6,289 nt of DNA from DASSKF01 sp035690725. GTDB lineage: Bacteria; Actinomycetota; Actinomycetes; Actinomycetales; Dermatophilaceae. The stretch spans positions 1 to 6,289 of the forward strand of contig DASSKF010000100.1 in NCBI GenBank assembly GCA_035690725.1. The letters are read 5' to 3'. The notes under the pieces are model-generated. The model did no database searches and had not been told where the DNA came from. It saw only the letters and a program-made list of their open reading frames with translations. Below are positions 1-5,833 of the stretch, piece by piece (the stretch's first letter is position 1; each line of letters starts with the position of its first letter). Made by a program: the position numbers and the translations under genes.

Positions 1-160
1 CTGGCCCGGGCTCGGCTACCTCACCTACCAGGCCCTGACCGGACCGGACCTGCCCCTGCTGCAGGGAACCTTCGTCGTCTTCTCCGCGATCGTCATCCTC
101 GCCAACCTCGCGGCCGACCTGCTCTACCGCGTCCTCGACCCGCGGGTGCGCGCGGCATGA
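1..160 (+). CDS. DppB/OppB-type ABC permease, 3' end only
   Basis: This is the C-terminal tail of an integral membrane permease of a peptide/nickel-type ABC importer. The start lies upstream of the window; the reading frame begins at base 2 and gives 52 residues before TGA at 158-160. The visible part holds one hydrophobic segment (about residues 26-42 of the fragment, FVVFSAIVILANLAADL) and ends in LLYRVLDPRVRAA. The N-L-x-x-D-x-x-Y-x-x-x-D-P-R-x-R ending is characteristic of DppB/OppB-family permeases, where it follows the last membrane helix. The assignment is supported by the DppC-type permease and fused ATPase immediately downstream in the usual B-C-ATPase order. The stop codon overlaps the ATG of a 19-codon ORF (ATGA, 157-160). 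The substrate cannot be told from this fragment; peptides are the commonest cargo of the family, with nickel and glycosides as alternatives. Confidence 0.85.
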   Translation, partial: WPGLGYLTYQALTGPDLPLLQGTFVVFSAIVILANLAADLLYRVLDPRVRAA

Positions 161-216
161 ACCACCCCACGAAGTTCTCCGCTCCGCTCCGATACTTCGC
201 GGGGGCCCCCGCATGA
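157..216 (+). CDS. Possible 19-aa coupling micro-ORF between the two permease genes
   Basis: ATG at 157 overlaps the DppB stop (ATGA, 157-160), and the TGA at 214-216 overlaps the DppC start (ATGA, 213-216). The product would be MNHPTKFSAPLRYFAGAPA. It has no recognisable domain and most of it lies inside a hairpin. The DppC gene has no clear SD at the usual distance before its ATG, so ribosomes passing through this ORF could deliver initiation to DppC by termination-reinitiation. That role is inference. The frame could also be open by chance, since 19 codons without a stop is unremarkable at this base composition. The precise overlap at both ends is what makes it worth recording. Confidence 0.3.
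   Translation: MNHPTKFSAPLRYFAGAPA
165..204 (+). promoter_or_regulatory. Intercistronic hairpin between DppB and DppC genes
   Basis: The left arm CCCCACGAAGT (165-175) pairs with the right arm ACTTCGCGGGG (194-204): 10 of 11 positions match, with one A-C mismatch. The 18-base loop contains three tandem copies of CTCCG (177-191). The right arm ends 8 bases before the DppC ATG, so the fold would affect access to that start. The loop is also complementary to GCGGAG at 228-233 in the DppC 5' coding region, giving an alternative pairing. Possible roles are translational control, protection of upstream mRNA from 3' exonucleases, or simply a dispersed palindromic repeat. The pairing is seen in the sequence; the role is not known. 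Confidence 0.5.
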
Positions 217-1130
217 GTGCGACCACCGCGGAGGAGGTCAGCAGCAACCCCAGGTCGGTGGCCCGCGCGCGTCGGATCAGGCGGATGCGCGAGGTCTGGG
301 CGGGCCTGCGGGCCAGCCCCAGCGGGATGACCGGCCTCGTTGTGCTCGTCGTCGTCATCGCGCTGGCGCTGCTCGCCCCGGTCATCGCGCCGGCGCGACT
401 GCTCGACGTCACCCAGCTGGACAACCCGGTCAACCACCCGCCGACCTGGTCGCTGCCGCTGGGCACCGACCCCTCCGGCCGCTCCGTCCTCGTCATGCTG
501 CTGTGGGGCTCCCGGGTCTCCCTGCTGGTCGGCGTGGTCGCCACCGTCATCTCCATGGTGATCGGCACCGTGGTCGGCATGGCCGCCGGCCACTTCGGGG
601 GGTGGGGGAGCGCCGTGCTGATGCGGGTCATCGACTTCTTCCTCGTCCTGCCGTCGCTGGTGCTCGCGATCGTGCTCTCCAGCGTCCTCGAGCGCGGTGT
701 GTGGACGGTCATCATCGCCATCGGGGTCACCTCGTGGCCGGGCACCGCGCGCATCGTCCGATCGCAGACCCTGACGGTGGAGGCGCGCCCCTACATCGAG
801 CGGGCATGGGCGCTCGGCGCCGGCAACCGGCACGTCATCGGCAAGCATGTGCTGCCGGCCGTCATGCCGCTGGTCATGGCCAACACGACCCTGACCGTCG
901 GCGCCGCCGTCATCGCCGAGGCGACCTTGTCCTTCCTCGGCCTCGGCGACCCCTCGAACCCGTCCTGGGGCACCATGCTCAAGGTGTCCATGGACTCCGG
1001 TGCGGCGACGGCCGGGTACTGGTGGTTCCTGCTGCCGCCGGGCATCGCCATCGTGATCGTCGTGCTGAGCTTCACCCTCGTCGGCCGCGCCTTCGAGGCG
1101 ATCATCAACCCGAGCCTGCGGAGCCGCTGA
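213..1130 (+). CDS. DppC/OppC-type ABC transporter permease
   Basis: This inner-membrane subunit forms the translocation pore of a peptide/nickel-type ABC importer with the DppB-type partner. At 305 aa it has the normal family length. A basic cytoplasmic N-terminus (residues 14-26) precedes TM1 (about 39-60), as in the OppC N-terminal region. The family signature LGTDPSGRSVL follows at 83-93. Further hydrophobic stretches lie at about 103-125, 143-159, 163-175, 214-233 and 272-291. The EAA-type cytoplasmic loop that docks on the ATPase is at 194-215 (YIERAWALGAGNRH to HVLP, with conserved G202), and EATLSFLGLG at 236-245 is another hallmark. ATG 213 was chosen because it keeps the full N-terminus and overlaps the preceding micro-ORF stop; GTG 258 and ATG 285 are in-frame alternatives without a better SD. 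The SD-like GGAGGAGG at 230-237 lies inside the gene. The stop overlaps the ATPase start by one base. The substrate is unknown. Confidence 0.93.
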   Translation: MSATTAEEVSSNPRSVARARRIRRMREVWAGLRASPSGMTGLVVLVVVIALALLAPVIAPARLLDVTQLDNPVNHPPTWSLPLGTDPSGRSVLVMLLWGSRVSLLVGVVATVISMVIGTVVGMAAGHFGGWGSAVLMRVIDFFLVLPSLVLAIVLSSVLERGVWTVIIAIGVTSWPGTARIVRSQTLTVEARPYIERAWALGAGNRHVIGKHVLPAVMPLVMANTTLTVGAAVIAEATLSFLGLGDPSNPSWGTMLKVSMDSGAATAGYWWFLLPPGIAIVIVVLSFTLVGRAFEAIINPSLRSR

Positions 1131-2857
1131 TGCCCGACCTGCGCGTCGACGACGTCAGCATCACCTACCGGGTCACCGCCGACACCGGGCGCGGCGACGT
1201 GGCCGCGGTGCGCGACGTCTCGCTCGAGCTGCCCGCCGGCGGCACCCTCGGGATCGCCGGGGAGTCGGGGTCGGGCAAGTCGACCCTCGCCATGTCGGTG
1301 CTGCGCCTGCTGCCCCGGAACGCCCGGGTCACCGGGCGGGTGCTGCTGGGGGAGGAGGACGTCCTGACCCTCGGCTGGGGACGGCTGCGCGCGCTGCGGT
1401 GGGCCGGCGCGTCCGTGGTCTTCCAGGGGGCGATGCACTCGCTGAACCCGGTGCGCCGGGTCGGGGCACAGGTCAAGGAGGCACTGGAGCTGCACGTGAA
1501 GGACGGCTACCGGACCGATGCCGCCCGCGAGGCGCGCGTGTCCGACCTGTTCACCCAGGTGGACCTGGCCCCCGAGAAGGTGCACGCCTACCCGCACGAG
1601 CTGAGCGGCGGGCAGCGCCAGCGCGTGATGATCGCGCTCGCGCTGGCGTGCGACCCCGACGTGGTCATCGCCGACGAGCCGACCACCGCGCTCGACGTCG
1701 TGGTGCAGGCGCAGGTGCTCACGCTGCTGGCCCGCCTGGTCCGGGAGCGCGGTATCTCGCTGCTGATGATCACCCACGACCTGTCGGTCCTCGCCTCGGC
1801 GTGCGAGCGGATCGCGGTGATGAAGGACGGGGTCGTCGTCGAGCAGGGGCGCAGTGCCGACGTGGTGCGCCGCCCCGAGCACCCCTACACCCGGGCGCTC
1901 GCCGCCGCGTTCCCCGTCATCGGCGACCCGGCCTCGCGGCTGCACCCGGTCTCCCAGCGGGAGGCCGAGGGCGAAGCGCGCGCGACCCCCGCCGACGGGG
2001 GACAGTTGCTGACGACACGCCGCTCTGGGACCGCGAACCCTCAGCAATTCCCCGCGAGCGGGAGCGACCCGCAGTCACCGGGTGAGGTGCTGCTCGAGGC
2101 CCGGGACGTGTCGGTCGCGTTCCGCACCCGGGCCGGTCTGGTCCGGGCGGTCGACCAGGTCTCCCTGCAGTGCCGGAGCGGCGAGATCGTCGCACTGGTG
2201 GGCCAGTCCGGCTCCGGCAAGACCACCCTGGCGCGCACCCTGCTGGGGCTGCACCCCGTCGACCGCGGCGAGGTCCACTACCGCGGCGAGCCGCTGGCCC
2301 GCGACCGCCGGGGCCTGCGGGACTTCCGGCGCAAGGTCCAGCTGGTGCTGCAGGACCCGTCCGGTGCGCTCAACCCCAAGCAGTCGGTCTACGAGTCGGT
2401 GGCCGAGGGGATCCGGATCCACCGGCTCCCCGGTGCCGAGGAGGAGCTGGTCGCCCGGGCGCTGTCGCGGGCGGAGCTGCGGCCGCCGGGGCAGTTCTTC
2501 TCGGCCATCCCGCAGGAGCTGTCCGGGGGGCAGCAGCAGCGCGTCGTCATCGCCGGCGCCCTGGCGCTCGAGCCCGAGTTCCTGCTCGCGGACGAGCCGG
2601 TCGCCTCGCTCGACGCCTCGGTCCGCGGGGAGATCCTCGCGCTGCTGCTCGGCCTGCGTCGCCGGCTCGGCCTGGGTGCGCTCGTCATCACCCACGACCT
2701 GGGGCTCGCGTGGAACATCGCCGACCGGGTGCTGGTCATGTACCAGGGCCGGATCGTGGAGGAGGGCACCGTCGAGGACGTGCTCCTGCGACCGCAGCAC
2801 GACTACACCCGGACGCTGCTGGCGGCCGTGCCTGTCGCGGCGGCTGCCGCGCACTGA
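1130..2857 (+). CDS. Fused DppD-DppF-type ABC transporter ATPase (two nucleotide-binding domains)
   Basis: This cytoplasmic protein binds and hydrolyses ATP to drive the permease pair upstream. It is 575 aa with two complete ABC domains, whereas canonical Dpp/Opp systems use two separate proteins; the layout resembles the fused ATPases YejF and GsiA. Domain 1 has Walker A GESGSGKST (44-52), Q-loop Q99, signature LSGGQRQR (158-165), Walker B with catalytic E183 and switch H216. Domain 2 has Walker A GQSGSGKTT (358-366), Q-loop Q408, signature LSGGQQQR (464-471), Walker B with E489 and switch H522. Both domains end in the peptide-transporter C-terminal motif (HPYTRAL at 251-257, HDYTRTL near the end). 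All catalytic residues are present in both halves, so both sites look competent. The linker (about 268-318) carries an unusual palindromic segment. The start at 1130 has GGAG at 1120-1123, 6 bases upstream, and overlaps the DppC stop (TGATG). No stop or frameshift separates the halves. Confidence 0.94.
   Translation: MPDLRVDDVSITYRVTADTGRGDVAAVRDVSLELPAGGTLGIAGESGSGKSTLAMSVLRLLPRNARVTGRVLLGEEDVLTLGWGRLRALRWAGASVVFQGAMHSLNPVRRVGAQVKEALELHVKDGYRTDAAREARVSDLFTQVDLAPEKVHAYPHELSGGQRQRVMIALALACDPDVVIADEPTTALDVVVQAQVLTLLARLVRERGISLLMITHDLSVLASACERIAVMKDGVVVEQGRSADVVRRPEHPYTRALAAAFPVIGDPASRLHPVSQREAEGEARATPADGGQLLTTRRSGTANPQQFPASGSDPQSPGEVLLEARDVSVAFRTRAGLVRAVDQVSLQCRSGEIVALVGQSGSGKTTLARTLLGLHPVDRGEVHYRGEPLARDRRGLRDFRRKVQLVLQDPSGALNPKQSVYESVAEGIRIHRLPGAEEELVARALSRAELRPPGQFFSAIPQELSGGQQQRVVIAGALALEPEFLLADEPVASLDASVRGEILALLLGLRRRLGLGALVITHDLGLAWNIADRVLVMYQGRIVEEGTVEDVLLRPQHDYTRTLLAAVPVAAAAAH
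1996..2072. repeat. In-frame palindromic repeat-like segment in the ATPase linker
   Basis: An inverted repeat TTGCTGA (2006-2012) / TCAGCAA (2041-2047) is extended outward by a G-T wobble, an A-T pair and GGGG (1998-2001) / CCCC (2050-2053) across a 2-base bulge. Just downstream, CCCGC (2051-2055), GCGGG (2058-2062) and CCCGC (2068-2072) form further overlapping small palindromes. Within 2003-2050 I count 30 of 48 bases as G or C, clearly below the surrounding gene. The codons for QLLTTRRSGTANPQQF include TTG, ACA, TCT, CCT and CAA, which are rare in genes like its neighbours. It falls exactly in the flexible linker between the two ATPase domains and keeps the frame. An inserted short repeat is the likely explanation, but a second copy is needed to prove it. 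Confidence 0.45.
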
Positions 2858-2870
2858 GGTCGAGTAGGGT
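2844..2870 (+). promoter_or_regulatory. Weak candidate promoter for the alaS transcript
   Basis: TAGGGT at 2865-2870 fits the actinobacterial housekeeping -10 pattern TANNNT and lies just after the ATPase stop. A poor -35 candidate, CTGCCG (2844-2849), sits 15 bases upstream and overlaps the end of the ATPase gene. If used, the alaS transcript would carry an untranslated leader of roughly 240 bases that includes both hairpins and the 32-codon ORF. The -35 match is weak, so this is only a suggestion. Confidence 0.22.
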
Positions 2871-2880
2871 TTGCCGAGGA

Positions 2881-2899
2881 GCACGCGCCGTGCGCGTGC
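2881..2899 (+). terminator. Perfect 8-bp hairpin after the transporter operon, possible terminator
   Basis: GCACGCGC (2881-2888), loop CGT (2889-2891), GCGCGTGC (2892-2899): a perfect 8-bp, all-strong stem 23 bases after the ATPase stop. No T-run follows, so it is not a classical intrinsic terminator, although actinobacterial terminators often lack one. The position fits termination of the transporter transcript. If the promoter suggested at 2865-2870 is real, the hairpin would instead sit near the 5' end of the alaS mRNA, where it might stabilise the leader. Confidence 0.45.
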
Positions 2900-2941
2900 C
2901 CGCCGCCCCGACCGCAGCCGGCCGACCCGTGAGGTGACCAC

Positions 2942-3040
2942 GTGAGCCCCCAGTCCCCCCGTGACGACGTGGGACGCAGGGCGCGCCCGGCCCGTGGCTC
3001 GTGGACCGACCTCGACGCGACGGGCGGGCGAGCTCGCTAG
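2942..3040 (+). CDS. Possible 32-aa leader ORF upstream of alaS
   Basis: GTG at 2942 opens a frame of 32 codons ending with TAG at 3038-3040. It is preceded by a strong SD, GAGGTG (2931-2936), at 5-base spacing, as good as the SD of alaS itself. The predicted peptide is hydrophilic and arginine-rich (7 Arg, with RRARPAR at residues 12-18) and has 4 alanines, no more than expected for this genome type, so it does not look like an alanine-sensing attenuator peptide. I recognise no domain. A strong hairpin begins at its stop codon, an arrangement that could couple its translation to alaS expression. Alternatives are a small protein of unknown role or a chance SD plus open frame. Confidence 0.3.
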   Translation: MSPQSPRDDVGRRARPARGSWTDLDATGGRAR

Positions 3041-3076
3041 GGGCTGCGCCCGGTGGTCTCCACCGGAGCACGCCCC
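3040..3076 (+). promoter_or_regulatory. G+C-rich hairpin in the alaS leader with a competing pairing
   Basis: The apical stem is perfect: CCGGTGG (3050-3056), loop TCT, CCACCGG (3060-3066). It is extended by interrupted pairs out to GGGG (3040-3043) with CCCC (3073-3076), about 15 pairs in all. The left-arm bases GGTGGTC (3052-3058) are also fully complementary to GACCACC (3093-3099), which ends 4 bases before the alaS SD, so two mutually exclusive folds are possible. This may be a terminator/antiterminator or an SD-access switch. Extreme G+C makes chance pairings common, so the regulatory reading is inference. No T-box consensus is present. Confidence 0.4.
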
Positions 3077-3103
3077 CGCCCCGCCCTGTCCCGACCACCA
3101 CCC

Positions 3104-3109
3104 GAGGTG
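3104..3109 (+). promoter_or_regulatory. Ribosome-binding site of alaS
   Basis: GAGGTG lies 8 bases before ATG 3118 and decides that start over the in-frame GTG at 3001, which would add 39 low-complexity residues. The 10-mer GAGGTGACCA here (3104-3113) is identical to that at 2931-2940, which serves the upstream 32-codon ORF. Confidence 0.8.
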
Positions 3110-3117
3110 ACCAGACG

Positions 3118-5829
3118 ATGCAGACCGCCGAGATCCGGCGCCGCTGGCTGAGCTACTTCCAGAGCAAGGGGCACACCGTCGTGCCCAGCACGTCCCTGCT
3201 GTATGACGACCCGAACCTGCTGTTCGTCAACGCCGGCATGGTGCCCTTCAAGCCCTACTTCCTCGGGCAGGAGCAGGCGCCCTGGGACCGCGCCACCAGC
3301 GTGCAGAAGTGCCTGCGCACCCTCGACATCGAGGAGGTCGGCAAGACCAGCCGGCACGGCACGTTCTTCCAGATGTGCGGCAACTTCTCCTTCGGCGACT
3401 ACTTCAAGCAGGGCGCCATCGAGATGGCGTGGGAGCTGCTGACCGGCAGCCGGGACGACGGCGGCTTCGGGCTCGACCCCGAGCGGCTCTGGCCCACCGT
3501 CTACGAGGAGGACGACGAGGCCTTCCGCATCTGGCACGAGGTCGTCGGCGTGCCGGTCGAGCGGATCACCCGCCGCGGCACGAAGGACAACTACTGGCAC
3601 ATGGGCGTGCCCGGCCCTGGCGGCCCCTGCTCGGAGATCTTCTTCGACCGCGGCGCCGACTACGGCACCGAGGGCGGGCCCGCGGTCGACGAGGACCGCT
3701 ACATGGAGGTCTGGAACCTCGTCTTCATGCAGTACTCGCTGTCCGCCGTGCGCAGCAAGGAGGACTTCGACGTCGAGGGCGAGCTTCCGGCGCGCAACGT
3801 CGACACCGGCATGGGGCTGGAGCGGATGGCCACGGTCCTGCAGGGCGTGGACAACCTCTACGAGATCGACGAGGTCAAGCCGGTCCTCGACACGGCGGCG
3901 CAGCTGGCGGGCAAGCGCTACGGCGAGCACAGCCGGCACGACGCCGCGCACAGCCACCCCGACGACGTGCGGCTGCGGGTCGTCGCCGACCACGTGCGCA
4001 GCTCGCTCATGCTCCTCGGCGACGGCGTGACGCCGGGCAACGAGGGCCGCGGCTACGTGCTGCGCCGGATGCTGCGCCGCGCGGTCCGCTCGATGCGGCT
4101 GCTCGGCTACGACGGCACGGGGAGCCTTCAGCACCTGCTGCCGGTCAGCATGGACCGGATGAAGGCGTCCTACCCCGCGCTCGAGCGCGACTTCGGCCGG
4201 ATCAGCGAGGTCGCCTACGCCGAGGAGGAGGCGTTCCGGCGGACCCTGTCCGCGGGGACGACGATCCTCGACACAGCGGTCCAGCGGCTCAAGGGGTCCG
4301 GCGGACGGGTGCTCGGCGGGGAGCAGGCGTTCGCCCTGCACGACACCTACGGCTTCCCCATCGACCTCACCCTCGAGATGGCGGCCGAGCAGGGCGTCGA
4401 GGTGGACGAGGCGGGCTTCCGGCGGCTGATGACCGAGCAGCGGGAGCGGGCCAAGGCCGACGCCCGGGCGAAGCGGAGCGCGCACGGCGACACCACGGCA
4501 TACCGGTCCGTGGCCGACGAGCTGGGCCACGACGTGGAGTTCACCGGCTACGAGGAGACCAGCTCCGAGGGCCGCGTCTCGGGGCTGCTCGTCAGCGGGG
4601 CGCCGGTCGCCGCGGCGCACGAGGGGGACGACATCGAGCTGGTGCTCGACCGCACCCCGTTCTACGCCGAGGGAGGCGGGCAGCTCGCCGACGGCGGGCT
4701 GATCCGGCTGGCCGACGGCGCGGTCGTCGAGGTGCGCGACGTGCAGAAGCCGATCAGCGGGCTCATCGTGCACCGGGCGGTCGTCCGCTCCGGCGAGGTG
4801 ACCGTGGGACAGCAGGCGCACGCGGCGGTCGACATCGCCCGCCGGCGCTCCATCTCGCGGGCGCACACGGCGACGCACATGGTGCACAAGGCGATTCGCG
4901 AGGCGCTGGGTGAGACTGCGACCCAGGCGGGGTCGGAGAACGCCCCCGGCCGCTTCCGGTTCGACTTCAACGCCCAGAACGCGGTTCCGGCGTCGGTCCT
5001 CGGCGAGGTCGAGGCGCGGGTCAACGAGCTGCTCATGGACGACCTGCCGGTCCACGCCGACGTGATGACCCAGCAGCAGGCCGTCGACATGGGCGCGATG
5101 GCGCTGTTCGGGGAGAAGTACGGCGAGGAGGTCAGGGTGATCTCCGTGGGGGAGTGGGCCCGCGAGCTGTGCGGCGGCACGCACGCCCAGCGCTCCGGGC
5201 AGCTCGGGCTGGTCAAGCTGCTCGGCGAGTCCTCCATCGGCTCCGGCGTGCGGCGGGTCGAGGCCCTGGTCGGCACGGACGCCTACGACTTCCTGGCCCG
5301 CGAGCACGCCCTGGTGGGGCAGCTGACCGAGGCGCTCAAGGTGCGGCCCGAGGAGCTTCCCGAGCGGATCTCCTCGATCCTCACCCGGCTGCGCGAGGCG
5401 GAGCGCGAGATCAACGCCGCGCGCCAGCAGCAGGTCCTGGCATCCGCGTCGGCGGCGCTCGAGGCGGCCCACGACGTGGCCGGCGTCACCGTCGTCGGGC
5501 ACGACGCGGGCAGCGGTGTCGCGGCAGACGACCTGCGCAGCCTCGCGCTGGACCTGCGGCAGCGGCTGGGCAACGACCGGCCCACCGTGGTGGCCGTCGC
5601 CGGCGTCGCCAAGGAGCGCCCGGTGGTCATCGTCGCGACCAACGCCGCCGCCCGCGACACCGGCATCCGGGCGGGCGACCTGGTGAAGGTGGCCGCTCAG
5701 GCGCTCGGCGGCGGCGGTGGCGGCAAGCCCGACCTCGCCCAGGGCGGCGGCTCCGACCCGGGCAAGGTCGCCGAGGCGCTCGCCCAGGTCGAGCACGCCG
5801 TCGGCACCCGCGTCGGGGCGGCACGGTAG
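3118..5829 (+). CDS. alaS: Alanyl-tRNA synthetase
   Basis: This cytoplasmic class II synthetase attaches alanine to tRNA-Ala and clears mischarged Ser- and Gly-tRNA-Ala; it is essential for protein synthesis. At 903 aa it is close to the usual 870-900. The N-terminal catalytic domain (about 1-240) shows the motif 2 region (RHGTFFQMCGNFSFGDYFK, 79-97) and motif 3 GMGLER (231-236). A helical tRNA-recognition region follows. The editing domain has TPFYAEGGGQ (513-522) and the zinc-binding pair HTATH (583-587) and CGGTH (685-689), all four metal ligands intact. A predicted coiled coil (about 750-785) leads into the DHHA1/C-Ala domain with the glycine-rich loop ALGGGGGGKPDLAQGGG (862-878). ATG 3118 gives the typical MQTAEIRRRWL start and has a good SD. 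Nothing is truncated or missing. The next gene starts 4 bases after the stop, so co-transcription with ruvX is likely. Confidence 0.98.
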   Translation: MQTAEIRRRWLSYFQSKGHTVVPSTSLLYDDPNLLFVNAGMVPFKPYFLGQEQAPWDRATSVQKCLRTLDIEEVGKTSRHGTFFQMCGNFSFGDYFKQGAIEMAWELLTGSRDDGGFGLDPERLWPTVYEEDDEAFRIWHEVVGVPVERITRRGTKDNYWHMGVPGPGGPCSEIFFDRGADYGTEGGPAVDEDRYMEVWNLVFMQYSLSAVRSKEDFDVEGELPARNVDTGMGLERMATVLQGVDNLYEIDEVKPVLDTAAQLAGKRYGEHSRHDAAHSHPDDVRLRVVADHVRSSLMLLGDGVTPGNEGRGYVLRRMLRRAVRSMRLLGYDGTGSLQHLLPVSMDRMKASYPALERDFGRISEVAYAEEEAFRRTLSAGTTILDTAVQRLKGSGGRVLGGEQAFALHDTYGFPIDLTLEMAAEQGVEVDEAGFRRLMTEQRERAKADARAKRSAHGDTTAYRSVADELGHDVEFTGYEETSSEGRVSGLLVSGAPVAAAHEGDDIELVLDRTPFYAEGGGQLADGGLIRLADGAVVEVRDVQKPISGLIVHRAVVRSGEVTVGQQAHAAVDIARRRSISRAHTATHMVHKAIREALGETATQAGSENAPGRFRFDFNAQNAVPASVLGEVEARVNELLMDDLPVHADVMTQQQAVDMGAMALFGEKYGEEVRVISVGEWARELCGGTHAQRSGQLGLVKLLGESSIGSGVRRVEALVGTDAYDFLAREHALVGQLTEALKVRPEELPERISSILTRLREAEREINAARQQQVLASASAALEAAHDVAGVTVVGHDAGSGVAADDLRSLALDLRQRLGNDRPTVVAVAGVAKERPVVIVATNAAARDTGIRAGDLVKVAAQALGGGGGGKPDLAQGGGSDPGKVAEALAQVEHAVGTRVGAAR

Positions 5830-5833
5830 CCCC

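Noticed and set aside
503..1129. A 209-codon upstream extension of the ATPase frame.
   Set aside because: It overlaps the DppC gene and has an Arg/His/Gly-rich low-complexity translation; the true start at 1130 has an SD and begins with the normal ABC N-terminus.
2407..2420. Tandem GGATCC units within the second ATPase domain.
   Set aside because: They encode conserved-looking domain sequence (EGIRIHRL) and are explained by codon choice.
2997..3010. TGGACCGA resembling part of the T-box consensus TGGNACCGCG upstream of alaS.
   Set aside because: It lacks the N base and the trailing GCG, and I see no specifier loop or T-box antiterminator architecture around it.
3028..3037. Perfect 10-base palindrome GCGAGCTCGC, possible operator.
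   Set aside because: Short G+C palindromes are expected by chance at this composition, and it lies within the possible 32-codon ORF.
3001..3117. Extended alaS start at GTG 3001.
   Set aside because: It would add 39 Arg/Pro-rich residues not found in the family; ATG 3118 has an SD and gives the usual N-terminus.
5816..5833. A possible SD for ruvX in the G-rich end of alaS.
   Set aside because: There is no convincing AGGAGG-like match at proper spacing; coupling to the alaS stop is the simpler explanation.
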